Assembly: GCA_022575985.1 (NCBI GenBank)
Contig: JAKSXM010000014.1
Span: 3,720,001 to 3,784,000 of the forward strand
DNA: 64,000 nucleotides
Reading direction: 5' to 3'
Source: Anagrus nilaparvatae
Lineage: Eukaryota; Arthropoda; Insecta; Hymenoptera; Mymaridae
Shown here: piece by piece, positions 34,801 to 46,216 of the stretch
How the letters are laid out: each line of letters begins with the position of its first letter
How positions within the stretch are numbered: the stretch's first letter is position 1
The notes under the pieces: generated by a model
Databases searched by the model: none
Told to the model about the DNA's origin: nothing
What the model saw: only the letters and a program-made list of their open reading frames with translations
Program-made: the position numbers and the translations under genes

Positions 34801-35548
34801 TCGTTTGTCAAAGAATCACAAGAAAAGTTTTTTTTAATGATTTATCATGCCACGTTACTCGCATTTTAAATGCATGAAAATAATATTTTTTAAATTTTCT
34901 TTGCATTTTAAAGACATTTGCAATCGTTAAACGGAATTCCGGTAGCCGCAACCGGATTTTTTTTCTTCAATATATTTTTTATTCTGGTAATACTAAATTT
35001 ATGAATCAATAAATACTTTCTGTAATTTAGGTTTTTGCAGGAAACGAGCCCATGCGATCAAGGCTGAGATGTAACTTTGTGGCAATGTATTGCAGGCTAG
35101 TAAATTTATGAGTATACATTTTTTCTTCAGAAAAAATTCAAGAAAATGATTTGAATTCGCATCAAGACATAAAACTGTATTTATGTTTGTTTCTTTTTTT
35201 AAATAAAAAATTAAAATTTTGTTTTCATTAATTTAATTTTACATTTTATTTAACCAAAGTCCTCGATACCCAATTAGTTTACTAAGCAATTATTTTGAAA
35301 GTTCTAAAAATTAAGTTAGATAATAATTGTAAAGTATTTAAAATATTAAACATACTTTTATAACTTAAAAAAAAAAGAAAAAAATAATAAATAGGAAAAA
35401 AAATTACAAGTCCCGAAAAAATTTAAAGTCTTTTGATAGGGGTAAATTTATACTTATAGCAAAGATTTTTGTGATTATTACTCAATTTCATGCTCAATTA
35501 CTCTTTTTTGCAAGATTAATTAAAGTTTTAAAAAAAAATAACCCAAAA
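31870..35548 (-). repeat. Right arm of giant palindrome
   Basis: Mirror image of 28025-31745. The outer end is at ATAACCCAAAA, opposite TTTTGGGTTAT on the left. Differences from the left arm show that the two arms are not one read folded back. Confidence 0.85.
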
Positions 35549-35557
35549 AAAATTTTT

Positions 35558-35815
35558 AGAAACGTTATTTAGGTCCGCTTTTTCTTGGAAGCTAAACGTT
35601 TCAGAAACGTTTTAAAAACGTTTCCATGTAAAATAATTTTTTTTACATTTAATTTTGTTTCTAAGTTTTTTTTCTTATTTTTTTTTTTATACATAATGAG
35701 TTAGCAAAAAAAAATTTAATTTTTTGGACCAAAAAAATTTTTTTTTTCTGAAACGTTTCTAAAACGTTTAACTTCCAAGAAAAGTGCGGACCTAAATAAC
35801 GTTTCTAAAACGTTT
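35558..35815. mobile_element. MITE-like element with AACGTTT repeats
   Basis: Inverted ends of about 35-50 bases (GAAACGTTATTTAGGTCCGC on the left, with the complement ending near 35815) surround a core full of AACGTTT/AAACGTT motifs. These motifs continue to about 36025. Non-coding. Confidence 0.6.
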
Positions 35816-35850
35816 TGAAAACGTTCTATAAACGTTTCTGTTTGCATTTT

Positions 35851-35989
35851 AGGGACATTCTACAATCAACCGTTTAACGCGTGCGGAGTTGCGCAGTAAG
35901 TAATGCGCAGCTACGCAAGGCCTTACGTGCTGCGCATTACTTACTGCGCAACTCCGCACGCGTTAAACGGTTGATTGTAGAATGTCCCT
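35851..35989. mobile_element. Perfect hairpin, two 61-bp arms
   Basis: Arms 35851-35911 and 35929-35989 are exact reverse complements (ends AGGGACATTC and GAATGTCCCT), with a 17-base loop that contains AAGGCCTT. It is GC-rich for this region and includes repeated TGCGCA/GCGCAG steps. TTA lies at both edges and could be a target duplication, or TA with one extra base. It interrupts the AACGTTT repeat zone. Probably a palindromic MITE. Confidence 0.8.
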
Positions 35990-36778
35990 TAGTTTACATT
36001 AGAAACGTTTCAGAAACGTTTTGTGCTGTATGTGTTCGTTCTAAAAAAATGTTTTTATTTATCATTAAATTGTCACCGAAAAATGAAAAATAACCAAAAA
36101 AAATAAATAAATTTAACCAGTTTAAATATATTTTTTAAATGTATATACATAGATAATTCAAGTTTTTTCGAGACTGTCTCGAATTTTTGTAAACACTAAC
36201 TAACAGATAGAAAATTCCCAAAATTTTAGAAATCCCAGAACACTTTATTTTATTGAAATAAAAATTTTTTAAAATCGCGATTTTCTCATTTAAAATACAT
36301 TAAAAATAAAAAACAATTATTATAAAACATTATACCTGCCTTTAGCTCAACATAATTAATTTTTACCTAGCTTATTATTCATATTTTTTTATGAATTATC
36401 AATGTTTTTTGATTAAAAAAAATTTAATATGCATAATTGAATATTGCATGTTTTTTTTTTTAATTAATTTTTTATTGTAACGTATAAATAATTAAATGGA
36501 TAAACTTAAAATTTTTTTAATTATTTTTAGATAATTATAAATAATATTAGATATTTTTAAATAGTATTTAATAATATCAGATATTTTTTGCCAATTTCGA
36601 CAAATATTATCTGATAATATCTAATATTATCTAATATTAACATTTTTCTTTTGCACAAGGGAAAGCAGAATTTTGCCTAAATATTTTGGGAGGGAATTTT
36701 TGAAGGTATAAAGAGTTGGAATAAAAATTAAAAAAAATTTTGATTTATTGAAAAATCCAATTCGGTCTGTACCCTTAA

Positions 36779-37720
36779 AGTAGGTAAAACTACTCCCTGA
36801 AAAGGATTTCCTTATTTTCGAATTATTTTATGTACTAATTTTTTTTTTTTTTTTGAATTGAAGAAAAATTTTGTATATTTTAAAAATTTTGTAAAACCTG
36901 CGGAAATTCGTTATCCAGGATCCAAGAAATCGTAAGTACTTCATCTTAACGCAGAAAGTTCAAAAACCGCAGACATCCTTTGTAGGGGTAGTTTTAGCCA
37001 AATTAAGGGTGAAATACGAATTTTTCATTAAAAAATCACAAAAATTAATGATTAGCGAACCAAAAAACCCTTTGGATATAGTGTGAACGCAGAAAGTTCA
37101 AAAACCGCAAAACACGCTTTTTAGGGGTAGTTTTAACTAAATTAAGGGTGAAATATGAATTTTTCATTAAAAAATCCATGAAATTCGTTTTCAGCGCCCT
37201 AAAAACCCTTTGGGCCTAGTGTGAACGCAGTAAGTTTGAATATAGCAAAAACGCCCCTTTTAGGGGTAGTTTTAGCTAATATAAGGGTGAAATATTAATT
37301 TTTCATTAAAAACTCCATGAAATTCGTTTTCAGCGACCCAAAAATCTTCTTGGGACCTAATCTTGACGCAAAAAGTGCTGAAACAGCAAAAACACTTCTT
37401 TTCGGGGGCAGTTTTAGCTAATTTAGGGGTGAAATATTAATGTTACCTTAAAAAATCATCAAGGTTCTTAATTAACGACCCAAAAAACCCTTGGAAACCA
37501 ATTCTTGGATAAATCTATTAACTCAGAAGGTAACGACATCAAAAATACCCCCTTTTGGGAGTAGTTTTTGCAAATTTAAGGGTGATGAGCAGTTTTCTTT
37601 ACCAAATGACCCTGATTTTCGTGTTCAGCGACCCAAAAAACCTATAGTAGAGCAAATCTCGTATTCGCAACCGTAAGTGCAACCCCCCCCCCCCCGTATT
37701 TTGACTGGAGTATTATTAAT
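36779..37720 (+). repeat. Satellite-like array of ~140-150 bp units
   Basis: Five successive units carry GGGGTAGTTTTAGC, TTAAGGGTGAAATA and CAGCGACCCAAAAA. Anchors are near 36979, 37123, 37262, 37405 and 37557. The array ends with a run of about 14 Cs and GTATTTTGACTGGAGTA (37679-37713), an ending that recurs at 29800 and 44395. The first part (36779-36830) is a monomer piece in opposite orientation, the right half of the one split by the TTAA element. Confidence 0.75.
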
Positions 37721-38199
37721 ATAACGCATATCGGACGAAAAGCGTACAGAATCAGCCCCCGGCTTTCAAATCGGTATGAATAAGTATTTATTTTTTGAAA
37801 GTACTATTAAAAATATACCTCGTCATTTCTTAGCTCAAATAAAGTTCACTTTTTGATTTTTTGCGGCATTTTTTTGTGTATACGCTGTAAAAAGTAACTT
37901 CCTTGAATTTACAAAAAAAAATATAATAATTTCGAAAAATTAGTAAATTATCAAAAAAATTTGCAAATAAACGAAAAAAAATTGTAAATTTACAAAATTA
38001 GGTATATTAACTAAATTTTTTTGTACATTCAAAAGAAAAAATCGATAATTTGTTGTTAATATACTAAATGCAGTGAATTTACGATTTTTTTTCGAATATT
38101 TACAAACTTTTTTGAAAATTTACTAATTTTTTTTTAGTCACTCACTAGAGTAAAGTTGGCCGGGACAAAAATTAAAAATTAATTTTTTTTAATGAAACC
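37721..38199. other. Gene-free AT-rich stretch
   Basis: Poly(A)/poly(T)-rich sequence. I see nothing that supports a gene or a named repeat. Confidence 0.5.
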
Positions 38200-38432
38200 T
38201 ATGTCAAATAATTACTCTTTAATTGCTCCCAAATGCTCTCATAATTATTTTAATTGCTCCCCAATTATTTTTTTTTAAATTAATAAATAAATAATGGGTC
38301 TGCACTGGCTTATAAAAACGTTTTGGGCATAAAGTATCCCTTCCACATTAATAAATCATAGCTCCAAAAATTGCTCCTGCATTAACTTAAATTGCTCTCT
38401 CAAAATTAATAAATAATTTTTTTAATTTGTTA

Positions 38433-41354
38433 TTAAAAAATAAAAAATAAATATTTTGATTTTTGTCGGTAATTTTGACTACATGCTTGCTTTAATGCAC
38501 TGGGCATTGCATTAAAAATTTTGATAGCTGCAAAAAAGTAACATTTTTGACCAACAGATTTATTTTTTTTAGGAATTGCTATTTTTATATATCTTTTGCT
38601 AGTTTTATGATTTTTATTTTTATATTCTCTAAACAATTGTATTACTTCTTTCCTAATAACAAAGTAATAAAAAGTTTGTCTCAAATTTAAAATATTATCA
38701 TTTATTTCGTTATTAGTACCTTGTAGTTTATTTAAGATTTTTAATAGTTTATCTTGGAGTCTTTGAATGATATTTACACAATTATTATAAGCTCCTCCCC
38801 AGCCAAGAATACCATATGACATTAAAGAATGGAAAGAAGCATAGTATATTATCTTTAGTTGATTGTCATTTAAAATATATTTTAATTTATGGAAAAGAAA
38901 AACAACGAATCTGAGTCTTTTTAACAAATTAGTTATACGTACATCCCATCGCATATGCTGATCAATTATTATTCCAAGATACTTAGTATTTTCAACTCTT
39001 TCTAATGTGACGATTGTATTTTCATCTGTTATTTTAATATCAAAATGATCAGGTAACATTTTAAAACTAAGGGCAAAAGTAATATAGCATGATTTTTTAG
39101 TGTTAAGACTAAGCAAATTATCATTGAACCACTCATAAGATTTATTCAATATATAATTTGCTTTGCTCTGAGATTCACTCCAACTAGTACCATTTATAAG
39201 AATGACTGTATCATCAGCAAAAGATATAATACTGTCACTCAAATCTAGAAGATCATTCATAAAGATGTTAAAAAGTATGGGCCCCAGAACTGAGCCTTGA
39301 GGAACACCAAATACGACATCATCCTCTTCACTTAAGACCCCATTTACCTTAACTCTTTGTTTTCTATCGGAAAGAAAACTAGCAAAAAGTTTATGAGGTG
39401 TACCACGAATCCCAATAGCCTCTAATTTATCCAGCAAAAGCCCATGATCGACTGTATCAAAGGCCTTTGCTAAATCCAAAAAGATGGCCACTGGTTTTAA
39501 TGATTTATCTAGACTTTCATAAATAAACTTAGTTACTTTAGCAATTGCATCATTAGTTGAAATACCTGTTTTTAAACCAAATTGTCTATTTGAAATTAAT
39601 GAAAATTTTGTTAAATAATTAACAAGTCTAGTTTTTATTATTCTTTCAAAAATTTTTGCTATATTGGAGGTAAGGGAAATAGGTCTATAGTTACTAATTA
39701 CCTTTTTATCACCTGTTTTGTGTATTGGAACAATAATTGCATTTTTAAAATGCGTGGGATAAACACCTTCAGAGATAGCTAAATTGTAAATATATACCAA
39801 CGGATCAATAATGTAATCAGCCAATCACTTTATTACTTTATTACTAATGCCATCTACAATACCTGCTTTATTTTTATCAAGGTTGTTAATAATTTTTTTA
39901 ACTTCAGAAGAATTGGTGTAATTCATATAAAAAGATTGATAGTTATTATTATCCGAAATCAGATTTATTTTTTTTCTTTTCTTACTTTTATTTAAATTTT
40001 TACCAACATTAGCAAAAAAAGTATTTATTTCCTTGGCAATATTTACATTGCCTGTAACCTTAAGGTTGTTAACAACTAATTCATTGATTATTTTTTTTTT
40101 ACAATTATTTTTCTTATTACCAAAAATTTTTTTATTAGCAAATTCCCAAAATTTAGAACTATTTGTTCCTACTGTTTTAGCTTCTTTATTTAAAGAGTTG
40201 TTTTTAGCTATTTCAATTAGTAATTTTAACATCGTTTTATACCTTTTATATGCTGTTTCCTTTTTTTTATTATTTTTATCTTTAAACCATTCTAGATATA
40301 ATTTTTCTTTGGTTGTGCATGATTTAACTAGCCCATTAGTTATCCATTCATTTCTTTTTACAAATTTTCTTTTTATTTTTGTATTGGATTTATTAATACA
40401 ATTCTTTAACGTGTTTATAAACTTGTTAGTTGCTAAATTAGTATCTTTGCAATTATAAATATTAATCCATTTTTCTTGCCTAACTAAATTAATTAAATTC
40501 TTAAAATTAATGCCAGTTCTATTGTTATTATTGAAATTATTTGCATTATCACAATCAATATTTATAGCTATGATGTTATGGTCACTAATTGAATTTTTGC
40601 AGACATATGATTTAACTTTTTTATTTACCCAGTCAGTTTTTACAAATATATGATCTATGCATGTCCCCACTTTATAATTATTACCCATACTATCATTATT
40701 CTTATTACTATCATTTTTATTGTGAGATTTTGGCCTAGTTATATTATTGATAACTGGTAAAAAGCCATATTCCAGGAAATTATTTATATATTTTTCAGTA
40801 TCATAATTATATTTAGTTGATTTAAAATTATTTTTTAAAATATCAATATTAATGTCTCCCAAAATATAGTGATTTTTAAAAATATTTGCATTTAAATAAC
40901 ACGATAGATTATCAACAAAAGTACTGACATTAACTTTATGATTTCGATATATAGCAGTGACTATTTCATTATTAAAAGTAATTTCAATGGCTTTAATTTC
41001 ACAAATATTTACAATATTATAGTCATAATTAATATTTTTATCAATATAAATAAGTGTGCCATCAGCTTTGGTTATATCACTATTATTATAAATTATATCA
41101 TAACCATCCAAATTATAAAACTGTGTATAAGGAATTTGCCAAGTTTCTGATAGAACTATAATATTTGGTTTAATACTTAATTTTTTTAATAAAATTTCAA
41201 GTTCATTATGATTATTATTTAAAGATCTAATATTAAAGTGTAAAAAAGTCATACCTTTGTTATCTTTAATTAATTCATTAAAATGATTTAAATTATTGCA
41301 CAGATTTTCATTAAAAAAGTTCTCTATTAAATAAGATTCATTGTCAGCCATCAT
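38433..41354 (-). pseudogene. CR1/L2-like LINE ORF2, endonuclease-reverse transcriptase
   Basis: ORF2 starts at ATG 41354 in an ATGA overlap with ORF1. The APE endonuclease is readable from HFNIRSLNNN through LSETW, GDINIDI, CIDHIFV and SDHNIIAINI. RT follows: SNYRPISLTSNIAKIFERII, QFGLKTGISTNDAI, motif A LDLAKAFDTVDH, motif B GVPQGSVLGPILFN, motif C SFADDTVI and KYLGIIID. A single TGA at 39825-39827, between the endonuclease and the first RT block, divides two frames that are otherwise in phase. The whole would be about 973 codons. All catalytic residues I can check are present, so this is a young copy with one nonsense lesion. Confidence 0.85.
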
Positions 41355-42507
41355 GAAAGAAGTGGAAAATCGATGTAATCTGTTTTATTGATTAATTGCT
41401 CATATTTCATTTTATAAACTGAACATTGTGTCATATTTGATGCAGTGTGATTTATGTTAAATTTCGTACCATGATTATCATTGTATATAAGACAATTAAT
41501 ACATCTTAGAGGATCATTTTTACATTTTTTTGAAGAATCGTGTTCTTCTGCACAGACATGGCAAATTTCGAAATTCTCACAATTTCTACTATGGTGAACA
41601 AATTCACAGCAATTGAAGCATCTTAAGATATTTATATCATCAAAAACTTTACATAAACTCATTTGAACAACAATTTTTTTTCTCATGGCAATATAATTAT
41701 AAACTTCACGATTGACTTCTGCAAAGAGAATCCATGAACTACCGTATTTATTTTTCTTTTTATATAATATTTCAAATTCAGGTTTTTCTAAATTTTTAAA
41801 ATTTTGATTAATAATAGTTTCATTTAATTTTTTTATATCCAAATCATCATACACTCCTACTATTTTTATTCTAGGTTTTAATAATTTTTCTTTTGTAACT
41901 ATAACATTTTCTTTAAATTCCTTGCTTATATCTGATGTGATTTTTTCTGTGTTAGTGCTGTTTGAGCATTGTACATATAAATTTCCATTTTTTTGTTGGT
42001 GAAAAGATTCAATATCCTTGTTTAATGTAGGAATTAAGAAATTTTCAATAATTTGTTTTTTAGTATTTTCAAAAATATTTATATTATTATTATTTTTAAT
42101 TTCGATTACTAAACCTGGAATTTTGAAGTTTTTTTTATTAGCATTTGCTTAATTAGCATTTGTTTTATTAAAACTATTGATTTCTAAGTTTTCTTTTAAA
42201 ACATCAGCAAATGTGTCATTTTTTGAAGAGCTAATAATCTGATTTTCTAATTTTATTAGTTTTTCATTAATTATCGAATTTTTAGCTTGCAATGAAGCAT
42301 TTGTCTCTCTTAATAATTTATTTTCATTTTCTAGCTCTTTTTTAAAATTTAGTTGTAAATGATCAATACTTTTATTACTATTTTTAATTTCTTGGAGGTT
42401 TTCTTTGAGTGAAACACATAAATCTTCTTTACTATCTACTAAGTTTTTCAAGGTTTTAATTTCATTTTTATATGATTGAATAAGTTCTTCTTTTTTTATA
42501 TGATTGA
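41351..42507 (-). pseudogene. CR1/L2-like LINE ORF1, coiled coil and zinc knuckles
   Basis: Read from about 42507 downwards, the frame has no ATG, so its start is lost at the truncation. A Lys/Glu/Asn-rich coiled-coil segment (with LENENKLLRETNASLQ) is followed by a TAA at 42149-42151. In the same phase comes a region with a nucleic-acid-binding fold character (IPGLVIEIKNN to KIVGVYDD). Three zinc-knuckle-like blocks follow (CFNCCEFVHHSRNC, CHVCAEEHDSSKKC, CINC). The final TGA overlaps the ORF2 ATG. The layout is typical of Jockey-superfamily ORF1. Confidence 0.75.
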
Positions 42508-42922
42508 ATAAGTATTACTTCCAAAAATAATCATGGATTTTTTATATTTTTTGATCGAAAAATTTATTTTAAATTGTGATTTTCACTTCCAAAAAGAAAG
42601 TAATTTTGAATTTTTAATGCAAAAAATAGCATTTTTCTTAAAATTAGGACTTCGTGGAAAACAATTGATTGATACATCTAATCGAAAAAAAATTAGGGTA
42701 TTTTATTTAATTTTTAAAACTAAAAAATGTCGAAAAAAATTTTTTTTCAATAATACTTCCACAAAAAATAATTCGGCAGTAAGTCTGAAAAAAAAACAAT
42801 TGTGTTTATAAAAATTTTTTATGAATAATTAATATTTTACTCTTAAGGGTAGTTTGACATTCATTTTAAAAAAATACCGTTAGCATATTGTACCATTCAA
42901 ATTAAAATTACCATTGGATTAT
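42508..42922 (+). repeat. Left inverted repeat of 8.2-kb segment
   Basis: It is inverted-complementary to 50271-50733 (blocks AATCATGGATTTTTT, TTTTTCGAAAAATT, AACAATTGATTGATAC and GGTAGTTTGACATTC). The right copy carries about 55 extra bases near 50560. At 42843 the sequence TTAA is followed by GGGTAGTTTGACA. Confidence 0.8.
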
Positions 42923-43283
42923 TCGAAATTTATTTTTTTACATTTTTGCTATATTTATCACATAACAAAAATAATTTAAAAAAAATTTTTTCATTATATC
43001 GTTTATTTTTGATTTCATGAATATTAAAAACACCGTTATTGAGACTAAATTTTCAAAATACAGACAATAAACAGTGTAAGTACAAATCTCTAACTATAAT
43101 ATGTATTTATTGCACACCTGATATGAATAAATAAATAAATAATAAATAAATATATACCATTCAAAACCTACGTTGTATTATATGCTTCTCCATGTAAACA
43201 CGTGGTACGGTTTGGAAGCACAGAAATATTAATTGTTGATAACAGTGTTTTAGTAGTAAATTTATAAAGAGAGCTAAAATAAT

Positions 43284-44136
43284 ATGAATGAAAATTATTT
43301 TTATCAAGATTTTAATTATACTAATAACCAATTTGAAGTTTCGGGTGATTATTACGTTAATGATGTACAACCAAGTGATTATTCTACTTTATTAGAAATC
43401 GGAGCGATGCAGCAGCAGCCTAATCAATGTAAGCACTTCATATATTTTAAATACGTTTATTTTACCTCTAGTAGCTTACCACTTTCTTAAAAAAATAATA
43501 TTTTTTTTTAGATTCAGCAACTCAGGCTCCAAATTTCTCGATGGTTTCACCTACTAGTTCAATGGAACCAACAAACATAATTAACTCAATAAATTTTTTA
43601 GGTAAGGATTTATATACTTGTTTTTTAAAATTTATATTTAGAAGCTACAATCTATAATCTCAACACCGTACACAATACAAAAAACAAAAAATTACTTTTA
43701 AAAATGATTCAGCTTGAGGGAACCAAGAAATTATTGATTGAAATTGGTTACGTTAAAAATTAAATATATTAAATATATTAATCAAAGAATTTTTATTTTT
43801 AATTTTTAATTTAATGGAACTTAGATCTTTTAAAAATTTAATTACTCCTATGTAAAATTTTTTACGTTTTGAAAATAATTTGTATTAAATCTTATTAATA
43901 CTTTTTAGCAGAACATAATAATGAAGATGCTTCTAGATCTAACACTTATGAAAATTCTCCAAATATTGAGGATGATTCTGAATTCTTTCCAGAAGGATAT
44001 CATAATGAAGATGCTTCTGGATCTAATTTTTATCAAAATTCTCCAAATATTGAGGATGATTCTGAATTCTTTCCAGAAGGATATCATAATGAAAATGCTT
44101 CTGGATCTAATTTTTATCAAAATTCAGAAAAAACCT
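43284..44136 (+). CDS. Spliced gene for acidic protein with 28-residue repeats
   Basis: Three exons can be built with matching phases: ATG 43284 to about 43429 (donor GTAAGC), 43512-43600 (acceptor after a T tract ending TTTAG, donor GTAAGG), and about 43909 to TAA 44134-44136 (acceptor CTTTTTAG). Joined, they give about 155 codons, rich in Asn, Ser, Glu and Asp. The last exon repeats an 84-bp unit, whose product carries NIEDDSEFFPEGYHNE and SGSNFYQNS. I do not recognise the protein. It may be the N-terminal part of the transposase gene downstream, cut off by the repeat at 44129. The splice model is my inference. The repeat and phase matches are seen directly. Confidence 0.5.
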
Positions 44137-44410
44137 AAAAGGGGTGTTTTCGCTACTTTCACTCTATCCCTCCAAGATTCGACTTGATATGGTTTTTTGG
44201 GTCGCTGATCACAAAAATCAATGTATTTTCAGTTGAAACTTAACTCTTCACCCTTAAATTTGCCAAAACTACCCCTAAAAGGAAAAGGAAACCCTTAAAT
44301 AGAAAATACCCCGATTTTCGTGTTCAGTGACCCAAACAACCTATAGTAGACCAAATCAGTAGCGGCCACAAACAATACCACCAAAACCGTGATTTGACTG
44401 GAGTAAATCA
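44129..44410 (+). repeat. Dispersed repeat copy at the end of exon 3
   Basis: It begins at the AAAACCTAAAAGGGGTG block and ends GTGATTTGACTGGAGTA, the same start and end blocks as the satellite units at 36945-37713. It includes TTTTTTGGGTCGCTGATCAC and CACCCTTAAATTTGCC. The stop codon of the upstream exon lies within its first bases, so the insertion probably truncated that frame. Confidence 0.65.
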
Positions 44411-44536
44411 AAATAGTTTGGGTTTAGAATCTTAGCAGCTAGTAAGGTGGTAATTACAAATTATAAAATTAGAAAATTGTATTGCAGTGTTGAGTAATAT
44501 TTGTATTATACCTAGTCCTCAGCTGGAAGTAAACAT

Positions 44537-44580
44537 GTTCCATGCATTTAGGTTGTGTTTACACAAACCGGTTTTAAGTT
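44537..44580. repeat. Small G-rich repeat family, right end only
   Basis: ACATGTTCCATGC, then GTTGTGTTTACACAAACCGG, matching the right ends of the copies at 2215-2255 and 57916-57955. I found no left half here. Confidence 0.55.
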
Positions 44581-44623
44581 TTTTAATTACGTTTGTTTTA
44601 TTTATTATTTTTATTTCTGTTAG

Positions 44624-46216
44624 GTATGGTAAAACGTAGAAATTATTCAACAGGCGTATTTAAGCCAAAAAAAACAGACAAATAAAAAAAATTGGAAATC
44701 AGTTATTAGAAAAGAACTTTTTCACTCTGGTCAAGAACACTATAATCAGAAAGACAAACTGATCCCAGAAAAAGTAATGGGTCATGGCTGTGATAGTAAG
44801 TGTAGATTCAAATGTAAATTAAATATTACGTTTGAAGAACGTAAAATAATATTTGCCGAGTACCATAAAACAACTGATCAAACAAGCAAATGGAATTTTA
44901 TATCTCGTTGTATGGAAATTTACCCCAAAAAAACTTGCCGGGATTCAGATACTTTGAGTAATCGAGAATATTCTCGAAAATATTTTTTTAGAATTGCAGG
45001 TCAAAAAATTTATGTCTGTAAGACCACATTTCTTCATACTCTCAGTTGCGGCAATGGGCCCATTGAATCTGCTGCACGTCTCCTATCTTTAGGCACTTTT
45101 AAAGTAGATTTAAGAGGCCATAATCAGAATCGTGGAAATAAAATTTCGGAAGACACTCTTGATTCTATACGTAATCACATTAATTTATTTGAAAGACAGC
45201 TAGCTCATTACTTGAGAGCATACTCTTAAAAAGAGTTTCTGGTAGAAGTGGGCTTGAGCATTGCAAAAATGTTTCGATTGTACACGAGTTGGCTACAAGA
45301 TCAAGAAAAAGTAGATTTCAAAAAAGCCACAAAAAGGCAATATACAGATATATTTAATAACGAATTCAACATTGGTTTTTTTATACCGAAAAAAGATCAA
45401 TGTGATAGTTGCACAGCTTACAAGTTAGCTACTGAAGCACAAAAAGCTGTTATGAAAAACGATTATGATAGACACTTGGAAAACAAAGTTGTATGTCGTG
45501 ATAAAAAGAGGAGTGATGCAAGAAAAAGCTTAACTAGAACTGATCTGTGCGTTGCTTGCTTTGATCTTCAAAAAACTTTGAATTTGCCAAAAGCAAATAC
45601 TTCTCTTTTTTACTATAAAAGAAAGATATCTGTGTTTAACTTTACAATATTTGACATTGGCAGAGCTCAGGGATACAATTATATCTGGAGAGAAGACATT
45701 GGTAAAAAGGGCTCTAATGAAATTGCAAGTTTCTTGCATGATTTTATTCAAAAAATGAGTGAAAAGGGCGTCAAAAAATTTATTTTTTATTCTGACAATT
45801 GTGCGGGTCAGAACAAAAATAGATATTTATTTATGATGTTTTTGCTCTGTTCCGTGAAATTTGGAGTTAAAATCAAGCACCGGTTTTTGGAATGTGGGCA
45901 CGCACAGAATGAAGGTGATTCAGTGCATGCAGTAATAGAAAAAGCTAGCCGCGATCAAAGTTTATATGTACAAGATGATTGGATTCAAATTATAAAAAAT
46001 GCTAAGGTCACTGGTAACAAGTATGAAGTTATTGAGGTTATTCAGAATATGATTAATAATTGCAAATTATTGATACTAAATGTGAATTTGCTTGTTGATA
46101 AAAATAATACAAAAGTTCCATGGTCAAAAGTCAGAGAAGTTAAATTTAATCCTGAAAATGTTTTAAGGACGCTCTGGCCAATGAATTCCCCAAATAAGAC
46201 ATATACTGGTTATTAG
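44624..46216 (+). pseudogene. Sola-like DDE transposase
   Basis: An exon opens after a TTTCTGTTAG acceptor, with ATG at 44626. A frameshift in an A-rich run (about 44670-44690) moves reading to the frame of 44777-45229. A TAA at 45227 interrupts, and the same phase continues to 46216. Features are a Cys cluster (CDSKCRFKCK), CDSCTAYK, FDLQKTLNLPKA, LFYYKRKISVFNF, then FYSDNCAGQNKNR and FLECGHAQNEGDSVHAVIE. The last three form a DDE-like catalytic set. The wording is that of a transposase-derived family widespread in insects and cnidarians, which I associate with Sola elements. Superfamily assignment is from memory and moderate at best. Lesions make it inactive. Confidence 0.55.

Larger units (their letters stand above)
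26698..36778. mobile_element. 10-kb TTAA-flanked giant palindromic element
   Basis: TTAA at 26698-26701 and 36775-36778 bracket a 10,073-bp segment. It begins GGTAACAGACCGAATTGGA and ends TCCAATTCGGTCTGTACCC, an inverted repeat of about 19 bases. Outer parts share another inverted block near 27383-27450 and 36590-36663 (CCTTGTGCAAAA, then TAATATTAGATAATATTA). Most of the interior is two inverted arms of about 3.7 kb. Flanking satellite sequence is continuous if the element and one TTAA are ignored. TTAA duplication is the signature of piggyBac-type elements, but the ends are not a piggyBac terminus I recognise and no transposase is present. Confidence 0.75.
38200..42507 (-). mobile_element. 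CR1/L2-like LINE, 5'-truncated
   Basis: A minus-strand non-LTR retrotransposon with ORF1, ORF2 and a short 3' UTR. The 3' UTR contains repeated GGAGCAATTAAA-type units (38220-38410), and no poly(A) is seen. The 5' end is lost at the junction with the inverted repeat at 42508. The RT style (DTVDH after motif A, FADDT at motif C) points to the CR1/L2/Daphne group of the Jockey superfamily. Exact clade is uncertain. Confidence 0.75.

Noticed and set aside
43905..44187. Frames of 71-88 codons on both strands over the 84-bp repeat
   Set aside because: They are alternative phases of the repeat. The spliced frame gives consistent phases and better composition.
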